From positions 1 to 35,867 of the forward strand of contig CAMKWS010000012.1 of NCBI GenBank assembly GCA_946476985.1: DNA of 35,867 nucleotides, given 5' to 3'. Shown in pieces: positions 15,942-27,100 of the stretch. Position 1 is the stretch's first letter. The number at the start of each line of letters is the position of its first letter. Under the pieces are notes generated by a model. It ran no database searches, had not been told where the DNA came from, and saw only the letters and a list, made by a program, of their open reading frames with translations. Source of the DNA: an uncultured Acetobacteraceae bacterium. Lineage in GTDB: Bacteria > Pseudomonadota > Alphaproteobacteria > Acetobacterales > Acetobacteraceae. Position numbers and translations under genes: made by a program.

Positions 15942-18713
15942 ATGCCGCTTATCCGACAGGGCCGCACTGCTCTACTAGGCATTGGGCTGTTTTTAATATG
16001 GGCTGTACCATCGGCATTGTGTGCAGAAGAGACTGCTCCGCCTGTAGAGCAAATAACGGTGACAGGCTCGCTGCTCAAAGGAGGACGGAAGACCTCGCCT
16101 AATTCTGTGCAGGTCATTACGAGAAAAGAGATTCAACAAAGCGCTGTAACATCTTTGGGTGATTATTTGCAGCAACTCCCTTCTATTGGGTCGTCTGGTT
16201 CCCCTAACAGTATGACGAATGGCGGGAAGGGGGCGTCTTGTACGGATTTGCGCAATCTCGGCCAAGGGCGTGTCCTTGTGTTGATTGATGGCCGCCGTGC
16301 GCCCCTAAATGCGGGGTCTGAATGTGTGGATCTTAATACAGTACCGCGTGAGCAGATTGAGAAAATAGACATTTTAAAAGATGGTGGTTCTGGCCTTTAT
16401 GGGGCAGATGCCATGGCGGGTGTGATTAATATTCATCTTCGGCATAATCTTACAGGCAGCCATATAACGTTGCGTGGGGCGATTACGCAGGTAGGCGATG
16501 GGCGTGGTGGTGAGATATCGGCATATCATGGGTTTAATTTTGACCATGAGCGTGGGAATCTCACAATCTTTGGCAGTTATGGCACAACGGGGCCTATTTA
16601 TAACCGCGATCGCTCATGGGCGGCTTTGCCTCAAAATGATAACCCCGCTACAGGGAGTCCGAGCTATGGGTCGTCCATCATTCCTTCAGGGGTGCTGATA
16701 AACCCGCAGACAGGCCAAAAGATGGTGCCGGATGGTGCTGGGGGCTTTCGGTCTTTCATGGCGTCTGACCGGTATAATTTTGCTCAATATTCAACCATTA
16801 TGAATCGCCATGATAATGCTGCGTTTTCGGTAGATGCGCATGAGCGTTTTTCTAAATTTATCAGCCTATATGGGGTGGTGCGCTATAGCCACACACTGGT
16901 AGGGCGCACGCAATCACCTGCACCTATTCAAGGGAGTGTGCCGCCATCCTCTCTTTTGTCATCATGGGTGCTACCGGCCGCCAACCCGTATAACCCTTGG
17001 GGAGAGGATGCTGCGCTGCTCAAGCGTGCGGAGGATATTGGCCCGCGTCGGAACAACATCACTACCGATACATGGACCTTCCTGCCCAGTATAAAGGGAG
17101 AGCTGGGTGCTGGATGGGATTATGAAGCTTCTTTTACTTATGGAAAGAGTCATCTCTCGTCTCGTACAGAGAATATGGTGAATTATCGCCATTTGTTAGA
17201 GACAACAGGTACGCGCCAACTTGATGGGGAAAATACGCAGAGTGCGGTGATATATGACCCCACGATATGCTTGGCGGAGAGCGGCTGTGTGCTGCAAAGC
17301 CCTTTTGCACCATATAGCGAGCAGGCGAAGAATTATGTGCGTTTTACGCAGCACGACCAAGCAAATTACCAGTTGCGGGATACATTGCTGCGCTTTCGCA
17401 ACGCACATTTATGGGCCTTACCGTGGCGCCATGCGGGGGCGTTAGGGCTTGTTGTGGGGATGGAACATCGAGGCGAGCAGCTGAGTTATTATCCTGATAC
17501 TGTTGTCGTACGGGGAGAATCTACAGGGGCGGCGGGAGCATATACGGGAGGGGGCTTCCATGTCACAGAAGGCTATGGCGAGTTGCAGCTTCCTCTCTTG
17601 CGGCATGCACCTTTTACGCAAGATTTAACAGTGAATCTCCAAGGACGGGTTTCGGCATATAATCGGTTCGGTACGACTCTGAATTGGAAAGCGGGCCTAC
17701 ATTGGGCCCCTATAAAAGATATCGCCTTCCGCGCGACATTAGGAACATCATATAGACAGCCGGGGTTATATGACCTCTATGGGGGGCGCACATTAAGCTA
17801 TGCTTCAGCGTCTGACCCTTGTGCGTATGTATCCTCTTATGGCGTGCAGGCGACAGCCGTTGCGGCGCGTTGCCGAGGAGAGGGGATTGATCCTGCCCAT
17901 TTTGCGTCATCCCTTGTAGGGCAATTGCCGACATTGACAGGCGGTAATACGGCTCTCAAGCCTGAGCAGGGGCGCACGGTGACATTGGGGGTGGATCTTA
18001 CGCCGCGCTTTTTAAAAGCTGTGCAGGTCTCAGTGGATTATTGGCATTATAGCCTCAGTAATATGATTACGACCTTGAGCACGCAGACATTGTTAGATGG
18101 ATGCTATACAGGCAGTGAGACGAGCTTTTGTTCGGCCATATTGCCGCGCTCTAATAGCGGTCAAATTACAGCGATTGAGGCGCTCCCACAGAATATTGGG
18201 GCCTTAAAGACGGATGGTTTAGATGTCACGGCGCATTATACAACAGAGCTGACAGCAAAAGACCGTCTTATTTTTTATGGCAATATGCAATATCTTTTGA
18301 ACTATCAGCAGCGTTTTAGCCAATATAGTGGGTGGCAAAATTATGCAGGTCGGCTGCTATATTTGGCAGGAACAGGGCGCCCCCGCCAGCAAACATCACT
18401 GAGTGCAACATGGCGGCACGGGGCTGTTAGTGTGATGTGGATGTCCCGTTTTGTAAGTGGGATGCGCCTTAATGATGGTTTGCATGATCTCTCCCCTGCG
18501 ACATCTGGTCGTACCCGTGTGGGCGGGACAGTGCTGCATGATGTCACTGTGAGCGGGCATGTGCGCGGCCTACAAGTGATGGGCGGGGTGAGCAACTTAT
18601 TTAATCGTCGCCCGCCCTTTGTGCCGGATGGGGCGTTTAATACGGCGTTTTCTCAATATGCCGGCTATATTCAAGGGCGCAGTTTTTTCGTGCAAATGGG
18701 GATGGATTTTTAA
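15942..18713 (+). CDS. TonB-dependent outer-membrane receptor, probably zinc-regulated
   Basis: This 923-aa outer-membrane importer has a signal peptide ending near SALCA (residue 28). A TonB-box-like segment EQITVTGS (36-43) precedes the plug domain (about 50-170, with VLVLIDGRRAP and GLYGADAMAGVINI), and a 22-strand barrel ends in the terminal Phe of VQMGMDF. Cysteine pairs appear in the plug (CTDLRNLG and ECVDL) and in predicted loops. There is no His-rich loop of the ZnuD type. The Zur-like operator immediately upstream suggests import of zinc or a zinc-metallophore complex; the substrate cannot be read from sequence. It is a single-gene unit, and its stop overlaps the stop of the convergent gene. 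GAGGGG lies four bases before the ATG. Confidence 0.93.
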   Translation: MPLIRQGRTALLGIGLFLIWAVPSALCAEETAPPVEQITVTGSLLKGGRKTSPNSVQVITRKEIQQSAVTSLGDYLQQLPSIGSSGSPNSMTNGGKGASCTDLRNLGQGRVLVLIDGRRAPLNAGSECVDLNTVPREQIEKIDILKDGGSGLYGADAMAGVINIHLRHNLTGSHITLRGAITQVGDGRGGEISAYHGFNFDHERGNLTIFGSYGTTGPIYNRDRSWAALPQNDNPATGSPSYGSSIIPSGVLINPQTGQKMVPDGAGGFRSFMASDRYNFAQYSTIMNRHDNAAFSVDAHERFSKFISLYGVVRYSHTLVGRTQSPAPIQGSVPPSSLLSSWVLPAANPYNPWGEDAALLKRAEDIGPRRNNITTDTWTFLPSIKGELGAGWDYEASFTYGKSHLSSRTENMVNYRHLLETTGTRQLDGENTQSAVIYDPTICLAESGCVLQSPFAPYSEQAKNYVRFTQHDQANYQLRDTLLRFRNAHLWALPWRHAGALGLVVGMEHRGEQLSYYPDTVVVRGESTGAAGAYTGGGFHVTEGYGELQLPLLRHAPFTQDLTVNLQGRVSAYNRFGTTLNWKAGLHWAPIKDIAFRATLGTSYRQPGLYDLYGGRTLSYASASDPCAYVSSYGVQATAVAARCRGEGIDPAHFASSLVGQLPTLTGGNTALKPEQGRTVTLGVDLTPRFLKAVQVSVDYWHYSLSNMITTLSTQTLLDGCYTGSETSFCSAILPRSNSGQITAIEALPQNIGALKTDGLDVTAHYTTELTAKDRLIFYGNMQYLLNYQQRFSQYSGWQNYAGRLLYLAGTGRPRQQTSLSATWRHGAVSVMWMSRFVSGMRLNDGLHDLSPATSGRTRVGGTVLHDVTVSGHVRGLQVMGGVSNLFNRRPPFVPDGAFNTAFSQYAGYIQGRSFFVQMGMDF

Positions 18714-19390
18714 GGAGAGAACGGTTTTGTTTTCGGTAGCAAAGCCGCCCTTGTGTAGCGTTCTATTAAGAAAGAAAAAGGTTGCTTAGTATCGCGGCGA
18801 TATAAAACAGCACGATTTTCTAGCACGATCCCAAAGGGAAGATTATGAAAGCGGCTCTGTAAGCGGTGGCGCTGAAAAAAGCTTTCCCCCAAAGCGCGTC
18901 CGAAAGGAATATGCCCTCTTGCTAAGCGTTGTCGTGCTGTGGGGAGGAGAAGAGCAGGGATATAAATGTTCCAAGCCTCTGATAACAGGATATTGCGGCA
19001 GAAGAGCTGCACATGGCGTGTTGTAATAGCCGTATGCGCCTTTAGCGAGAGTAGTTGACGTGCATCATGTACGAGTTGTGGTGGGCTTACAGTATCAATT
19101 AATTTTGCTGTGATCGGGGCTGAGCAGGTTTCTTGTAAAGCAGCAGTGGCGCTGTCTCGTGCTTCTAATCGTGCGGCAAGTGCAGCTGTAGCTGCGGGAA
19201 CTGTAAGAGTGTGGGAGAAAGGCGAGGGCTCTGCCGCAATAGCAGGGGGCTGAATGTGAGGAGGTGCTAATGTCAGGGCGGTGAGCCCTAATGTTGTTTT
19301 AAAATGAGAGCGATGTTGGCATAAAAAAAACCGTACCCCTTGTGAGGCACGGTTTTTAAAAGAGGGGGAGCCACTTGTGGTTTTAGCCAT
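18710..19390 (-). CDS. Exported protein with a chorismate-lyase-like domain
   Basis: This 226-aa protein is not firmly identified. The region 120-215 resembles the chorismate lyase-like (UbiC-like) family found in alphaproteobacteria: RHVQLFC (125-131), LLSEAWNIYIP (135-145), IPFGRAL (161-167), VLENRAVL (189-196) and PFSFLIERYT (204-213). Residues about 33-53 are hydrophobic and end in AIAA, so export or membrane anchoring is likely, which is odd for a ubiquinone-pathway enzyme. I chose ATG 19390 because AGGGAGAG precedes it; a GTG at 19411 would lie before that site. A factor-independent terminator lies inside codons 12-23, and no in-frame ATG, GTG or TTG occurs after it. It is convergent with the TonB receptor gene and the two stops interlock. 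Confidence 0.62.
   Translation of the reverse strand: MAKTTSGSPSFKNRASQGVRFFLCQHRSHFKTTLGLTALTLAPPHIQPPAIAAEPSPFSHTLTVPAATAALAARLEARDSATAALQETCSAPITAKLIDTVSPPQLVHDARQLLSLKAHTAITTRHVQLFCRNILLSEAWNIYIPALLLPTARQRLARGHIPFGRALGESFFQRHRLQSRFHNLPFGIVLENRAVLYRRDTKQPFSFLIERYTRAALLPKTKPFSP
19323..19357 (-). terminator. Intrinsic terminator on the minus strand, inside the start of the chorismate-lyase-like gene
   Basis: On the minus strand AAAAACCGT (19357-19349) pairs with ACGGTTTTT (19334-19326), with an additional CC/GG pair inside a one-base mismatch and an 8-base loop. The 3' arm runs into eight T. It lies about 90 bp past the stop of the TIGR02300 gene and is probably its terminator, but it also covers codons 12-23 of the next gene. 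Confidence 0.8.
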
Positions 19391-19445
19391 AGTCAGTCTC
19401 TCCCTACACACAAGTCATACGCTTATATAATGCGCTATGTCGTGC

Positions 19446-19760
19446 TTAGTTATCGTCACGATCGTCTTTATCTGTCGTCACTTCGATATCGTTGCTGATA
19501 TCGTCGTCATCATCCAGAGTATCATCGTTTAGATCATCGTCATCTGTATCGGTGTCGAGATCTACATCATTTTCGTGCTCATCCTGAGAAAGGTTTTTCT
19601 CTTTCTCATCTGCCAGCTCCTCATCCTGCTTCAGCTGGGAGAGGTTTGTTGGCTGTGTCGTCCCGCATTTAGGGCAGACAGCTGGCACGCGAGTGAGATC
19701 GTAAAAGCGTGCGTTACAATCAACGCATGTCCGTTTCAGACCGAGTTCTGGTTTAGCCAT
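19446..19760 (-). CDS. TIGR02300 family zinc-ribbon protein with acidic tail
   Basis: This 104-aa protein is conserved in alphaproteobacteria next to aroA and has no established function. The N-terminal half is a small zinc ribbon: Cys12, Cys15, Cys29 and Cys32 (RTCVDC and VCPKCG) around the family motif FYDL. From about residue 45 the chain becomes highly acidic, with long Asp/Asn stretches, probably disordered. I chose ATG 19760 because family members start MAKPELG. A longer frame to 19940 is open but lacks resemblance. The gene is divergent from aroA across 240 bp. Confidence 0.9.
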   Translation of the reverse strand: MAKPELGLKRTCVDCNARFYDLTRVPAVCPKCGTTQPTNLSQLKQDEELADEKEKNLSQDEHENDVDLDTDTDDDDLNDDTLDDDDDISNDIEVTTDKDDRDDN

Positions 19761-19778
19761 GATATTGGAAGCCCGTAC

Positions 19779-19965
19779 TGCCACAAAAAGAAGTGTTTGG
19801 GCCATGCCACTGAAAAGGCCCTCTGTCAAATATTTCTCATTTTTTATGATTCGGCAATGAGGTGCCTGAACTCTATAAACTGTGAGGGGACATATTGTGG
19901 CAGATCGTGTTTTTACGACATTTAGGGGACAGACTTTCACCGTTATATGCGATAATGTGCCACAA
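19779..19965. repeat. Three copies of TGCCACAA in the TIGR02300-aroA intergenic region
   Basis: TGCCACAA occurs at 19779-19786, inverted at 19895-19902 and again direct at 19958-19965. The 8-mer AGGGGACA is also repeated at 19885-19892 and 19924-19931. The region is a divergent promoter region, so these may be regulator sites, but the matches do not extend beyond the cores. Confidence 0.35.
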
Positions 19966-20000
19966 CTAGCGTGAGAAACTCATTGATATTGTAAAGCAGG

Positions 20001-21332
20001 ATGATGACAGAACAACGCCCTTTGACAGTCTCTTCCGCGCCGACCGGGCTTTCGGGGCGTGTGAGTGTTCCTGGTGATAAATCCATTAGCCATCGTGCAT
20101 TGATGTTTGCTTCTTTGGCTGAAGGCACAACGGTCATTACCGGTCTGCTGGAGGGGGAGGATGTTCTCCGCACAGCAGGAGCAATGCGTGCTTTAGGTGC
20201 AAAGATTGTTCAAGAAGCAACAAAATGGGTTGTTGAAGGTTGTGGCGCTGCTGGGCTTAAAGAGCCGGAAGATGTTCTGGATATGGGAAATTCCGGCACA
20301 GCAGCACGTTTGCTTAGCGGTGTTTTAGCAACGCATCCCTTTATGAGCGTCATGACAGGTGATGCCTCTTTGCGGAGCCGCCCAATGGGGCGTGTAAGTG
20401 TACCTTTGGCAGGGACAGGGGCGCGATTTGTCACTCGTGCTGGGCAAAAATTACCGATGGCAGTAGAGGGTACAGGTGAAGGCAAGGCGCTGCATTACCG
20501 CTTGCCGGTGGCCTCTGCTCAAGTGAAATCTGCTGTTCTTTTGGCTGGGTTAAGTTGCCAAGGTGAAACAGTGGTTGAAGAGCCAGTGCCCACACGTGAC
20601 CATACTGAAAATATGCTGCGCCATTTTGGGGCGGATGTAGAGGTTACCGCCCTGCCAGAAGGCGGGCGCCGCATTGCAGTGCAAGGACCTGCATCTCTTA
20701 AAGCGCGTGATGTTGTTGTGCCGGGGGACCCTTCTTCTGCAGCGTTCCCGGTGGTGGCAGCGTTGTTGGTGCCGGGGTCTGAGATTGTTGTGTCTGCTGT
20801 AGGCCAGAACCCTTTGCGGACGGGGTTGTTTAAGACCTTACGTGAGATGGGAGCTTCTCTAGAGCTGCGCGATGAGCGAGTAGAAGGTGGTGAGGTTATT
20901 GGAGACCTCTATATCCGTGCAGGGCGCTTAAAAGGGGTGGATGTTCCTGCTGAGCGTGTGCCGTCCATGATTGATGAATATCCCGTTCTTGCTGTGGCAT
21001 GTGCCTTCGCTGACGGCGAGTCTCGTTTGCGTGGGTTAGCTGAGTTGCGGGTGAAAGAAAGTGATCGTCTCGCCTCCACAGTCGCTTTGCTTGAAGCTAA
21101 TGGCGCAGATGTGCGTGTTGAGGGTGATGACTTGATTATTCAAGGGCAGGCTTCTCTTCCAGGAGGAGGCACTGTCTGCACACATATGGATCATCGCCTT
21201 GCCATGAGCGCTGTGGTTCTTGGTCTTGCAGCAGAGAAGCCTGTTAAAATTGATGACACCGCTTTTATTGAAACGAGCTTCCCAGGTTTTGTTGAGCTTA
21301 TGAACAGCCTTGGTGCGGGGCTTGCAGCGTGA
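20001..21332 (+). CDS. aroA: 3-phosphoshikimate 1-carboxyvinyltransferase (EPSP synthase), class II-like
   Basis: This enzyme joins shikimate-3-phosphate and PEP in aromatic amino-acid synthesis. It has 443 aa. Active-site motifs are PGDKSISHRA (24-33), MGNSGTAARL (95-104), SAQVK (172-176), RDHTE (199-203) and ELRVKESDR. The pattern GLLEGEDVLRT, SAQVK and RDHTE resembles the class II group that includes the CP4 enzyme, but the loop keeps glycine in NSGTAAR, where CP4 has alanine, so high glyphosate tolerance cannot be assumed. Two adjacent ATG codons (20001 and 20004) leave the start ambiguous by one residue. The stop overlaps the start of cmk by four bases. Confidence 0.96.
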   Translation: MMTEQRPLTVSSAPTGLSGRVSVPGDKSISHRALMFASLAEGTTVITGLLEGEDVLRTAGAMRALGAKIVQEATKWVVEGCGAAGLKEPEDVLDMGNSGTAARLLSGVLATHPFMSVMTGDASLRSRPMGRVSVPLAGTGARFVTRAGQKLPMAVEGTGEGKALHYRLPVASAQVKSAVLLAGLSCQGETVVEEPVPTRDHTENMLRHFGADVEVTALPEGGRRIAVQGPASLKARDVVVPGDPSSAAFPVVAALLVPGSEIVVSAVGQNPLRTGLFKTLREMGASLELRDERVEGGEVIGDLYIRAGRLKGVDVPAERVPSMIDEYPVLAVACAFADGESRLRGLAELRVKESDRLASTVALLEANGADVRVEGDDLIIQGQASLPGGGTVCTHMDHRLAMSAVVLGLAAEKPVKIDDTAFIETSFPGFVELMNSLGAGLAA

Positions 21333-21982
21333 GTAAGCGAAAAATGAAACATCTTATTATTGCGATTGATGGCCCGGCTGCTGCGGGCAAAGGGACATTA
21401 GCGCGGCAATTAGCTGAGACGCTGGAGCTGCCTTATTTGGATACAGGTTTGCTGTATCGTGCTGTAGCACGCCGGGTGTTGAATGCAGGGGGAAACCCGG
21501 AGATAGATGGGCCAGAACATGCGCAACAGCTTCTTCCCGAGGATTTGCACCGGGATGATTTGCGTGTGCCAGAAGTTGATCGTGCAGCATCGCTCGTTGC
21601 ACGGGATGCAGAGGTGCGCTCTGCTCTATTAGAGCGGCAGCGAATCTTTGGCCGTGCGCGGGGTGCTGTGGTGGATGGAAGAGACATTGGCACAGTCGTG
21701 TTTCCAGATGCTCATGCCAAGTTTTTTATTACAGCCTCTCCGGAAGTACGCGCACAACGGCGGTATGAGCAGCGCCATGGAAGCGCTTGCGCCGATTCTA
21801 ACGCATTGGCAAAAGAAATTGCGGCTCTGAATGCACGGGATGAGCAAGACGCCTCCCGTGCAACGGCACCTTTACGGCCAGCTGAAGATGCTGTGAAAAT
21901 TGTTACAGATCATTTGGACGCCGCATCTGTTTTGGCAAAAGTATGCCAGATTTTGCAGGAACGTGGCCTCATCCGCATTTAA
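21329..21982 (+). CDS. cmk: Cytidylate kinase
   Basis: This enzyme phosphorylates CMP and dCMP with ATP, 217 aa. The P-loop is GPAAAGKGT (15-23), followed by YLDTGLLYRA, the CMP-binding DGRDIGTVVFP segment and the lid region KFFITASPEVRAQRRYEQ. The GTG at 21329 overlaps the aroA stop by four bases and has GGGGC upstream. An ATG five codons later (21344) is an alternative start. The overlap indicates translational coupling with aroA. The aroA-cmk-rpsA order is widely conserved in proteobacteria. Confidence 0.96.
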   Translation: MSKRKMKHLIIAIDGPAAAGKGTLARQLAETLELPYLDTGLLYRAVARRVLNAGGNPEIDGPEHAQQLLPEDLHRDDLRVPEVDRAASLVARDAEVRSALLERQRIFGRARGAVVDGRDIGTVVFPDAHAKFFITASPEVRAQRRYEQRHGSACADSNALAKEIAALNARDEQDASRATAPLRPAEDAVKIVTDHLDAASVLAKVCQILQERGLIRI

Positions 21983-22037
21983 AACGCATCTTCCCTGTTG
22001 ACAGCCCCCCCTTTGTGGGTGTTGGTGAAGGGTCTAT

Positions 22038-22088
22038 CCCTTTGCACAGCCGCAAGGGGAAGGGGTTATGCCATGTGGCATAACTTTT
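22038..22088 (+). terminator. Tandem hairpins after cmk, the second a factor-independent terminator
   Basis: The first hairpin pairs CCCTTTGC (22038-22045) with GCAAGGGG (22052-22059) with one wobble. The second has perfect 8-bp arms GTTATGCC (22065-22072) and GGCATAAC (22077-22084), a four-base loop, and TTTT directly after. It would end the aroA-cmk transcript or attenuate entry into rpsA. The remaining 145 bases to rpsA contain no gene and should hold the rpsA promoter and leader. Confidence 0.75.
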
Positions 22089-22233
22089 GGATTCTTTAAT
22101 GATGACTTCTGCCTTGGCTGTGAGGGGGAAGGAGACGTTGTTTTTTCGAAGCTCCGATAAGGAGAGAAAAAGCAGCGCAAGGCTGGGTGTTGGGTTGTCT
22201 GCAACCTAAAACACTCTGGAATGCTGGAATTAC

Positions 22234-23943
<1,710 letters not shown>

Positions 23944-23948
23944 TAGCG

Positions 23949-24022
23949 CACTTTAAGATGCGGGAGCGCCCTCGCTCTCGTTAAAGTGATAAAAGGGTGG
24001 CCATTTTATGGCCGCCCTTTTG
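23949..24022 (+). terminator. Two hairpins after rpsA, the second an intrinsic terminator
   Basis: CACTTTAA (23949-23956) and TTAAAGTG (23981-23988) form an outer stem with an internal GAGCGCCCTCGCTC structure. Directly after, AAAAGGG-T-GGCC (23991-24002) pairs with GGCC-G-CCCTTTT (24010-24021) around a seven-base loop, with GTTGTTTT following. Strong termination after rpsA is expected. Confidence 0.88.
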
Positions 24023-24125
24023 TTGTTTTAGGGGGGGATGGTAGGTAGATTTGAAGAGATAACCTTGAGGTAGTTGTTACGATTATATTAGCATTGTGTT
24101 ACATAAGGCGTAACTACAGCATGAT

Positions 24126-24131
24126 TATAAT
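24126..24131 (+). promoter_or_regulatory. Possible -10 element for the glycosyltransferase operon
   Basis: A consensus TATAAT lies 37 bp before the first glycosyltransferase start, in an AT-rich 145-bp stretch. No good -35 hexamer is visible at 16-18 bp. An inverted repeat GTAGTT (24070-24075) and AACTAC (24112-24117) lies upstream and might be a regulator site. Confidence 0.35.
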
Positions 24132-24168
24132 GTTGTGAGAAAATACATGGTTGCATACGGGGTAAAGA

Positions 24169-27100
24169 ATGGCCGTTATTTATAATACTAATTATACACA
24201 TAACCCCAACGCTTATCTAACACTGGCTATTCAAAGAGCTGCTGAGGCGTTATTTGGTAAGGAAAATATCGTCCTTGCTGATAATATGTCATTAGGGGAG
24301 GCTGCAGCCTCTGGTGAGCATGACACTTTATTATGTATTGACGGTCAGAGACTAAATCAGGCTCTTATTCGCCGTATTCGTCCTGCTTTTAAGACTTTGA
24401 TTCTTTGGACATTTGAAGACCCTTTCATGGGGGAATTAAATAGCCAAGTCTCCCCATTATTTGATTATATCTTTACCAACGATCCTTCGTCTGTTGAGAC
24501 ATACCAAGGCAAAGGGCATTATCTTCCATTGGCGGCAAGTCAATGGCTGCATGAGCGCCCCGTACGCACCGCGGGGACGTATGATTACGATCTCTTTTTT
24601 GCGGGAACTATGTGGCCAAACCGTGTGCAGACACTGCGCCGTGTTTTGACAAGCTTTCCAGATGTTCGCCTTAAACTGGTTTGCCCAAGTAATGAGTATT
24701 TGCCTCCATTACCAGACGATATTGCTGCTTTAGCGTTACAGCGCCCTGTTAGCCATGAGGCGTTTATTGATTTTGCCAATGCAAGTGCCGTTACTCTGAC
24801 AATGTTTCGCAATTATGCGGGGCATGGGGATGTGAGCCAAGCAACGGCACCTGGGCCTCGCTTCTTTGAGCTAGGTTTGGCAGGAACGGCACAGGTGGTT
24901 GAAGTCGCTCCAGGGATGGACTTAAGCCACTTCAAAACAATTGATGGTGTGCAGCTTGCCCATAATGACGATGAAGTTGTTGAGGGTATTTCTCGTCTAT
25001 TGAGTAATGGAAATTTACGCCGTCGTTCTGCCATAGCATCTCAAAAATCTGTTGCGAAACAACATTTGTATGAACATCGCCTGCAGGTGATTCGTGATGT
25101 TACAAAAGCAAATTTTGCCCGGCGTGCGCCAACTGAAGTTGTGGTACCTGTACGGCGTAATCGTTTGCGGGTGCTGATGTGCACACACTCCACCATTCAT
25201 GAGCAAGTATGGGGAGGCGTTGAGGTTTATCAGAGAGAGCTTTGCTCGTCTTTAGGGCGTGATGTGGAGTTCTTCTTTTGGTTACGTCGTGGGACATCAT
25301 GTCGCTTGTTATCTGCCAATGGGCAAGAGTTAGAGCATTTTGATGTCACAGAGCGGGATTGGCAGGATGTTGTTTGTGATGCCGCTGAGGAGACAGCTTT
25401 CTCCAGTGTTTTGAGCCAATATAATATTGATGTTGTTCACTTCCAACATCTGGGACATCATGCTCTTTCCTTACCGCTCATCGCGAAGGCGAATGGGACA
25501 GGTGTTCTATTCTCTGCTCATGACTTCTGGCTTGTATCCTCACGCTATAATCTCCTGAATCAAGATATGCGGCATGTAGAGGGTGAGTTCACCTCCGTAT
25601 TGGGGATGGATATCATGCTCAAGTTAGCTGAGGGTGTGGAGTATGGCGGGGAGCAAACGCGCCGCGCCTTTATCGACCGGATGTTGCATCATGTTGACGC
25701 GATTATGTTCGGGACGCAGCATTCTCGGGATTTATTACATAAGATTTATCCAGTGCTGGATCGTAAGATCAGCCTAGTTAATGGGATCCCCAGCCCAGAT
25801 ACAACTGTACCGGTTGTGCCCAACAGCTATAAGCCTCTTAAAGGGCGGCCATTAGGGGTGGTGATTGCCGGAAACTTTGTGCGAACAAAAGGGGCGGATA
25901 CGATTCTAGCCCTGATTGAGGCAGCTCATCCTGATTATTTTCATTTCCATATTCTTGGATATGTCCACCCAGATTATCAGCCTGTCCTAGAAAATATGAA
26001 GCGGCCAAATGTGACTGTACATGGTCGTTATGATGTAGGCAGCACAGATGTGATGAAGCAGGCTGATGTTGCGCTGTTCCTTTCTATATGGCCCGAGACA
26101 TATTGTATCTCGCTCTCAGAAGCTTGGCAGTATGGTCTGGTCCCCATTGTGACAGATGTGGGAGCCTTGCATGATCGTGTGGATGACGGCGTAAATGGCT
26201 TTAAGGTGCCGATCAGCCGCCCAGATATTGTGTTGGAGCGGTTGGAGCTTTTACGCTCTTCCGAAGATATTCGGCAGAAGATGATGTCGGCTATTACACC
26301 GGCTCTATGGACGCATGAAGGGGAATATGCTGCAGGCTTGCTGAAGCTGTATCATGACCTTGCGCCACGGACACAGTTAGGTGTTTCAGAGCTGATGTTT
26401 GATGCAGGGCAGGTGCATCTATTGCCGATTAGCTCTTGGAAGAACCAAGCTCCACCAAGGCATATTTTTGATCCACCACTTACGCGCGATCTTTCGATCT
26501 GCTTGCCTGCGCATATTAATGATTGGTTCGCTATTCAGGGTGCGAATTGTTATGTGGATGACATTTGTCATCATGTGCTTACAGAAGGAGCAGAGAAGAC
26601 CTTTAAGTCTTCTGATGAGTTCCACCTTAGAGGATGGATGTTCTTACCGGAGGTTAGTACCTCTGGTCAGGTTTACGTTGTGCTGATTAATGAGGATACG
26701 GCTAAGCCGTTAATCTTTATGAAGGCCGAGCGTGAAATTCGGACCGATATTTCCGAATTGTTTGGAAGTGATGTTCCTCGTCGTTCTGGTTTCTCGGTAC
26801 GGGCTGCTTTGCGTGGAACGTGGTGTGAAGGTAAGTACCGTATAGGGACAATCAACATCATTAATGGGCGTGGCGCATTCCAGTTGCTGCATCATGGTGT
26901 GGAGGTTGAAGGGGCAAAGGTTAAGGCTATCCGTTCCCTTAAGCCTGATAATGGTACGATCTTGGCGGATTTCGCACGGGTGTTGAATAGTGATACTCTG
27001 CTTAGAGATACGCCATTGGCACGTTTCCCAAGGGGGCGGTTCTTCCCTCATGAGCGTGGTGAATTGCTGTACTTCATTGACCAATTTGAGTGTGTCACGG

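Noticed and set aside
19761-19940. Longer TIGR02300 protein starting at 19940
   Set aside because: Family members start MAKPELG, which is at 19760; the added 60 residues show no domain.
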